From Rhizobiaceae bacterium (GTDB lineage: Bacteria > Pseudomonadota > Alphaproteobacteria > Rhizobiales > Rhizobiaceae), in assembly GCA_014380965.1 (NCBI GenBank), contig JACMIV010000176.1:1-8029 (forward strand): DNA of 8,029 nucleotides, written 5' to 3'. Of this stretch, positions 6,125 through 8,029 are shown one piece after another. The position numbers and the translations under genes were made by a program. Under the pieces are notes generated by a model. That model did no database searches. It saw only the letters and a program-made list of their open reading frames with translations, and was not told the origin of the DNA. Numbering within the stretch: position 1 is the first letter of the stretch; each line of letters starts with the position of its first letter.

Positions 6125-7375
6125 TCAGTTCACCACCCCACCGCGCATGTCCGCGCTGCCGAGCGCAGCACCGGCGATCGTCGCGCGGCCGGTCTTCTCG
6201 TCCACGCCCTTGCCGGTCTCGTCTTTCGCACCGTCAACGACGTTCCCCGTCTCCTCGCGCAGCTTGGCATCGTCGGTATCGGCCGGGTCGGGCCGCCAGC
6301 GTGGCAGGGGGATGCCGTAGGCGGCGATCTGCGAGATCCCGGGCTCGACCGTCGCGCTGCCTGCCGCGCCGCCGAGACCGACGGCGACGATGGACGGCGG
6401 GCGCGTCATTTTCGTGAGAAAGGGCGAGCCGGAATTCTCGCCGCGCTTGGTCTCGAGCTGGCGCTCCTCGGCCCGCGCCTTCTGACCCTCCGGCGAGCAG
6501 ATGGCCTTCGAGATGTCGGCCGGCGGACCGGAGGAGACCGGCAGCGCTTCGACCGTCGTCGCGATCCCCGCGGCGTCCGTCGCAAAGCCCTTTTCGAGGA
6601 TTTCGGCGGTGATCCGGTCGCGCACGATCGGCCCGTCGGCGCCGAGGACGACGGCGACGAGCGTCCTGCCCTCGCGCGTCGCCGAGGCGACGACGTTGAA
6701 GCCGGACGCGCAGATATAGCCGGTCTTCATGCCGTCGGCGCCGGCATAACGGCCGATGAGACCGTTGGTGTTGCGCATGAGCTGCGAGCCCGCCTGGATC
6801 GCCTCGACGCCGAAGATCTCGCTAAAAGCGGGAAAGTCGCGCCGGAGCCGCGTGCCGAGGATCGCGAGATCCTTGGCGCTCGAATACTGGCCCGGGCCCG
6901 GCAGCCCGTTCGGATTGATGAACCACGTGTCCTTCATGCCGAGCGCGGCCGCCTCGGTGTTCATCTTGGCGACGAAGGTCTCGATCGACCCGCCGCCCAG
7001 CGCCTGCCCGATCGCCACCGACACGTCGTTGGCCGATTTTACGAGAATCATCCGAAGCGCCATGTCGAGCCGCATGACGGAGCCGGGCTCGAAGCCCATC
7101 TTGCTCGGCGCCTGGCTCGCGGCAAAGCGCGTCATCACGACCGGTGTGTCGAGCGCGGCGTCGCCGGTCTCCAGCGCCTTCAGCGCGAGATAGGTCGTCA
7201 TCAGCTTCGTCGTGGAGGCCGGGTACCAGCGCGCCGAGGCGTTCTTTTCAGAAAGCACCTTGCCGCTCGCGACATCGACGACGACCGTCGTCTCCGCCTT
7301 CGCACCGCCGGCGAGAACGGAAAAGACCATCGCAGCGACGACGAGGACGGACGTATGCGAAACGGAAATCGCCAA
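6125..7375 (-). CDS. D-alanyl-D-alanine carboxypeptidase (serine, S11 family)
   Basis: The product has 416 residues. TTG at 7375-7373 is chosen as the start: it lies 8 bases after a clean AGGAGA and opens a signal peptide (MAISVSHTSVLVVAAMVF, cleavage likely after AKA at 27). The longer ATG-initiated reading from 7558 runs through promoter DNA. All three active-site motifs of penicillin-binding S11 peptidases are present: STTK (Ser54, Lys57), SAN (114-116) and KTG (217-219), the last within DGMKTGYICASGFN. The enzyme removes the terminal D-Ala from peptidoglycan pentapeptides in the periplasm. The catalytic domain ends near residue 270. The remaining roughly 145 residues are a Gly/Asp/Lys-rich tail, not the beta-rich domain and amphipathic helix of classic PBP5, so membrane attachment is unclear. 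It is the first gene of the minus-strand run and is divergent from the M20 gene. Confidence 0.93.
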   Translation of the reverse strand: MAISVSHTSVLVVAAMVFSVLAGGAKAETTVVVDVASGKVLSEKNASARWYPASTTKLMTTYLALKALETGDAALDTPVVMTRFAASQAPSKMGFEPGSVMRLDMALRMILVKSANDVSVAIGQALGGGSIETFVAKMNTEAAALGMKDTWFINPNGLPGPGQYSSAKDLAILGTRLRRDFPAFSEIFGVEAIQAGSQLMRNTNGLIGRYAGADGMKTGYICASGFNVVASATREGRTLVAVVLGADGPIVRDRITAEILEKGFATDAAGIATTVEALPVSSGPPADISKAICSPEGQKARAEERQLETKRGENSGSPFLTKMTRPPSIVAVGLGGAAGSATVEPGISQIAAYGIPLPRWRPDPADTDDAKLREETGNVVDGAKDETGKGVDEKTGRATIAGAALGSADMRGGVVN

Positions 7376-7613
7376 AACCTGAGTCTCCTGTCTGTCGCTC
7401 CTCCGCGACCGCGTCTGCAGGGCAAAGCCGCCACGTCCGGTTGTCGACGCCCGTCCGAGGGCTTCCAAGGCGCGCCCCGCCGTCCGAATCCCGCAACGAC
7501 CTTGCGCGCTTATCTCGCCTCTGTGACGCTCTCGTGGCAAGATGAAGAAACTCGTCAATCGACCTTATCGGTTTTCCTCCGATTTGTTGCCGAAATTCCT
7601 CGCGAAAGTCTTC
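7376..7613. other. Divergent intergenic region between carboxypeptidase and M20 genes
   Basis: These 238 bases should hold the promoters of both divergent genes. The 7540-7605 part is richer in A/T than the surroundings. On the minus strand TTGACG occurs near 7558-7553, a good -35 match, but I see no convincing -10 element at the right distance. No Zur-type palindrome, cobalamin riboswitch or tRNA is visible. An in-frame ATG at 7542 could extend the M20 protein by 24 residues. Confidence 0.5.
7384..7389 (-). promoter_or_regulatory. Shine-Dalgarno site deciding a TTG start
   Basis: AGGAGA on the minus strand (7389-7384) is followed by 8 bases and then TTG (7375-7373), in frame with the carboxypeptidase and directly ahead of its signal peptide. 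No in-frame ATG with a comparable site is seen nearby. Confidence 0.75.
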
Positions 7614-8029
7614 ATGCCCGTCAACGCCCGCATCGCCGAAAGCCACGCCGAAATCAGCCTGTGGCGCCGCCACCTGCATCAGCATCCCGAGCTTCTCTAC
7701 GACGTCGAGGGAACCGCCGCGTTCGTCGCAGAGAAGCTTGGCGACTTCGGCTGCGACGACGTCGCGACGGGCATCGGGCGCACCGGCGTCGTCGGAGTCA
7801 TCCACGGATCGAGGCCGGCGGCGGGCGGGCGCGGGATCGCCCTCCGCGCGGACATGGATGCCCTGCCGATCGTCGAGGAGACGGGCGCGGCCTATGCCTC
7901 GTTGACGCGTGGAAAGATGCACGCCTGCGGCCATGACGGCCATACCGCGATGCTTCTCGGCGCCGGCAAGGCGCTCGCCGCGACGCGCGACTTTGCGGGC
8001 AGCGTCGTGCTCGTCTTCCAGCCGGCCGA
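7614..8029 (+). CDS. M20-family metal-dependent amidohydrolase (hippurate hydrolase-like), 3'-truncated by window
   Basis: The frame is open from ATG 7614 to the window end (138 codons plus two bases), with no stop. The N-terminus, MPVNARIAESHAEISLWRR, followed by HLHQHPELLYD, is typical of the M20D amidohydrolase/hippuricase group. Further family signatures are IALRADMDALPI (75-86), the metal-binding KMHACGHDGHTAMLL (101-115, with Cys105, His107 and His110) and SVVLVFQPA (130-138), after which Glu-Glu is expected. Enzymes of this group use two Zn, Mn or Ni ions to cleave N-acyl amino acids or related amides in the cytoplasm. The substrate cannot be told from this part. The in-frame ATG at 7542 is a possible longer start, but the 24 extra residues are unlike the family and 7614 is preferred, although its ribosome-binding site is weak. 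Confidence 0.92.
   Translation, partial: MPVNARIAESHAEISLWRRHLHQHPELLYDVEGTAAFVAEKLGDFGCDDVATGIGRTGVVGVIHGSRPAAGGRGIALRADMDALPIVEETGAAYASLTRGKMHACGHDGHTAMLLGAGKALAATRDFAGSVVLVFQPA

Noticed and set aside
4840..6417. Long plus-strand open frame of 525 codons
   Set aside because: It lies antisense to the CobW gene and the end of the carboxypeptidase, both with clear family motifs. Its own protein is Arg/Asp-rich with no recognisable domain. Long antisense frames are common in DNA of this GC content.
7376..7613. Zur operator or cobalamin riboswitch controlling the CobW gene
   Set aside because: No AT-rich Zur-like palindrome or cobalamin-box sequence could be seen here, and the gap directly before the CobW gene is too short for a riboswitch.

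Overview
The window is about 8 kb of very GC-rich DNA with compact gene packing. Its protein families (an AcoC-like hydrolase, a rhizobial-type D-Ala-D-Ala carboxypeptidase, a DUF924 protein, and a flippase next to a FemAB/BioF2-like acetyltransferase) suggest an alphaproteobacterium, most likely of the order Hyphomicrobiales (Rhizobiales). That placement is inferred from protein style and base composition. No marker gene is present to fix it.

Layout. (1) 2-730, + strand: the 3' part of an alpha/beta hydrolase closest in style to the C-terminal half of the acetoin dehydrogenase E2 subunit (AcoC); its start lies outside the window. (2) 731-851: a convergent intergenic gap with two GC-rich hairpins. 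(3) 852-7375, - strand: six genes in one direction. In order of transcription these are a D-Ala-D-Ala carboxypeptidase (S11), a CobW/COG0523 GTPase with a histidine-rich loop, a DUF924 protein, a Wzx-type polysaccharide flippase broken by two frameshifts, a GNAT/BioF2-like acyltransferase whose start overlaps the flippase stop (ATGA), and a small secreted protein of unknown function. (4) 7376-7613: the divergent promoter region. (5) 7614-8029, + strand: the first 138 codons of an M20-family metal-dependent amidohydrolase, cut by the window end.

How they may work together. The carboxypeptidase and CobW genes are close enough (17-29 bp between stop and start, depending on the CobW start) to be co-transcribed. 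CobW proteins allocate metal ions, and the divergent M20 enzyme is a metalloenzyme, but a functional link is only inference. The flippase and acyltransferase form a translationally coupled pair typical of envelope or exopolysaccharide export and decoration. The flippase reads correctly in three successive frames joined by two single-base losses. It is therefore either a recent pseudogene, which would also disturb expression of its coupled partner, or the site of two sequence errors.

I found no mobile element, CRISPR array, RNA gene, phage gene or convincing new system. The points most worth a second look are the doubly frameshifted flippase, the TTG start of the carboxypeptidase, the inverted repeat touching the flippase ribosome-binding site, and the hairpins between genes.
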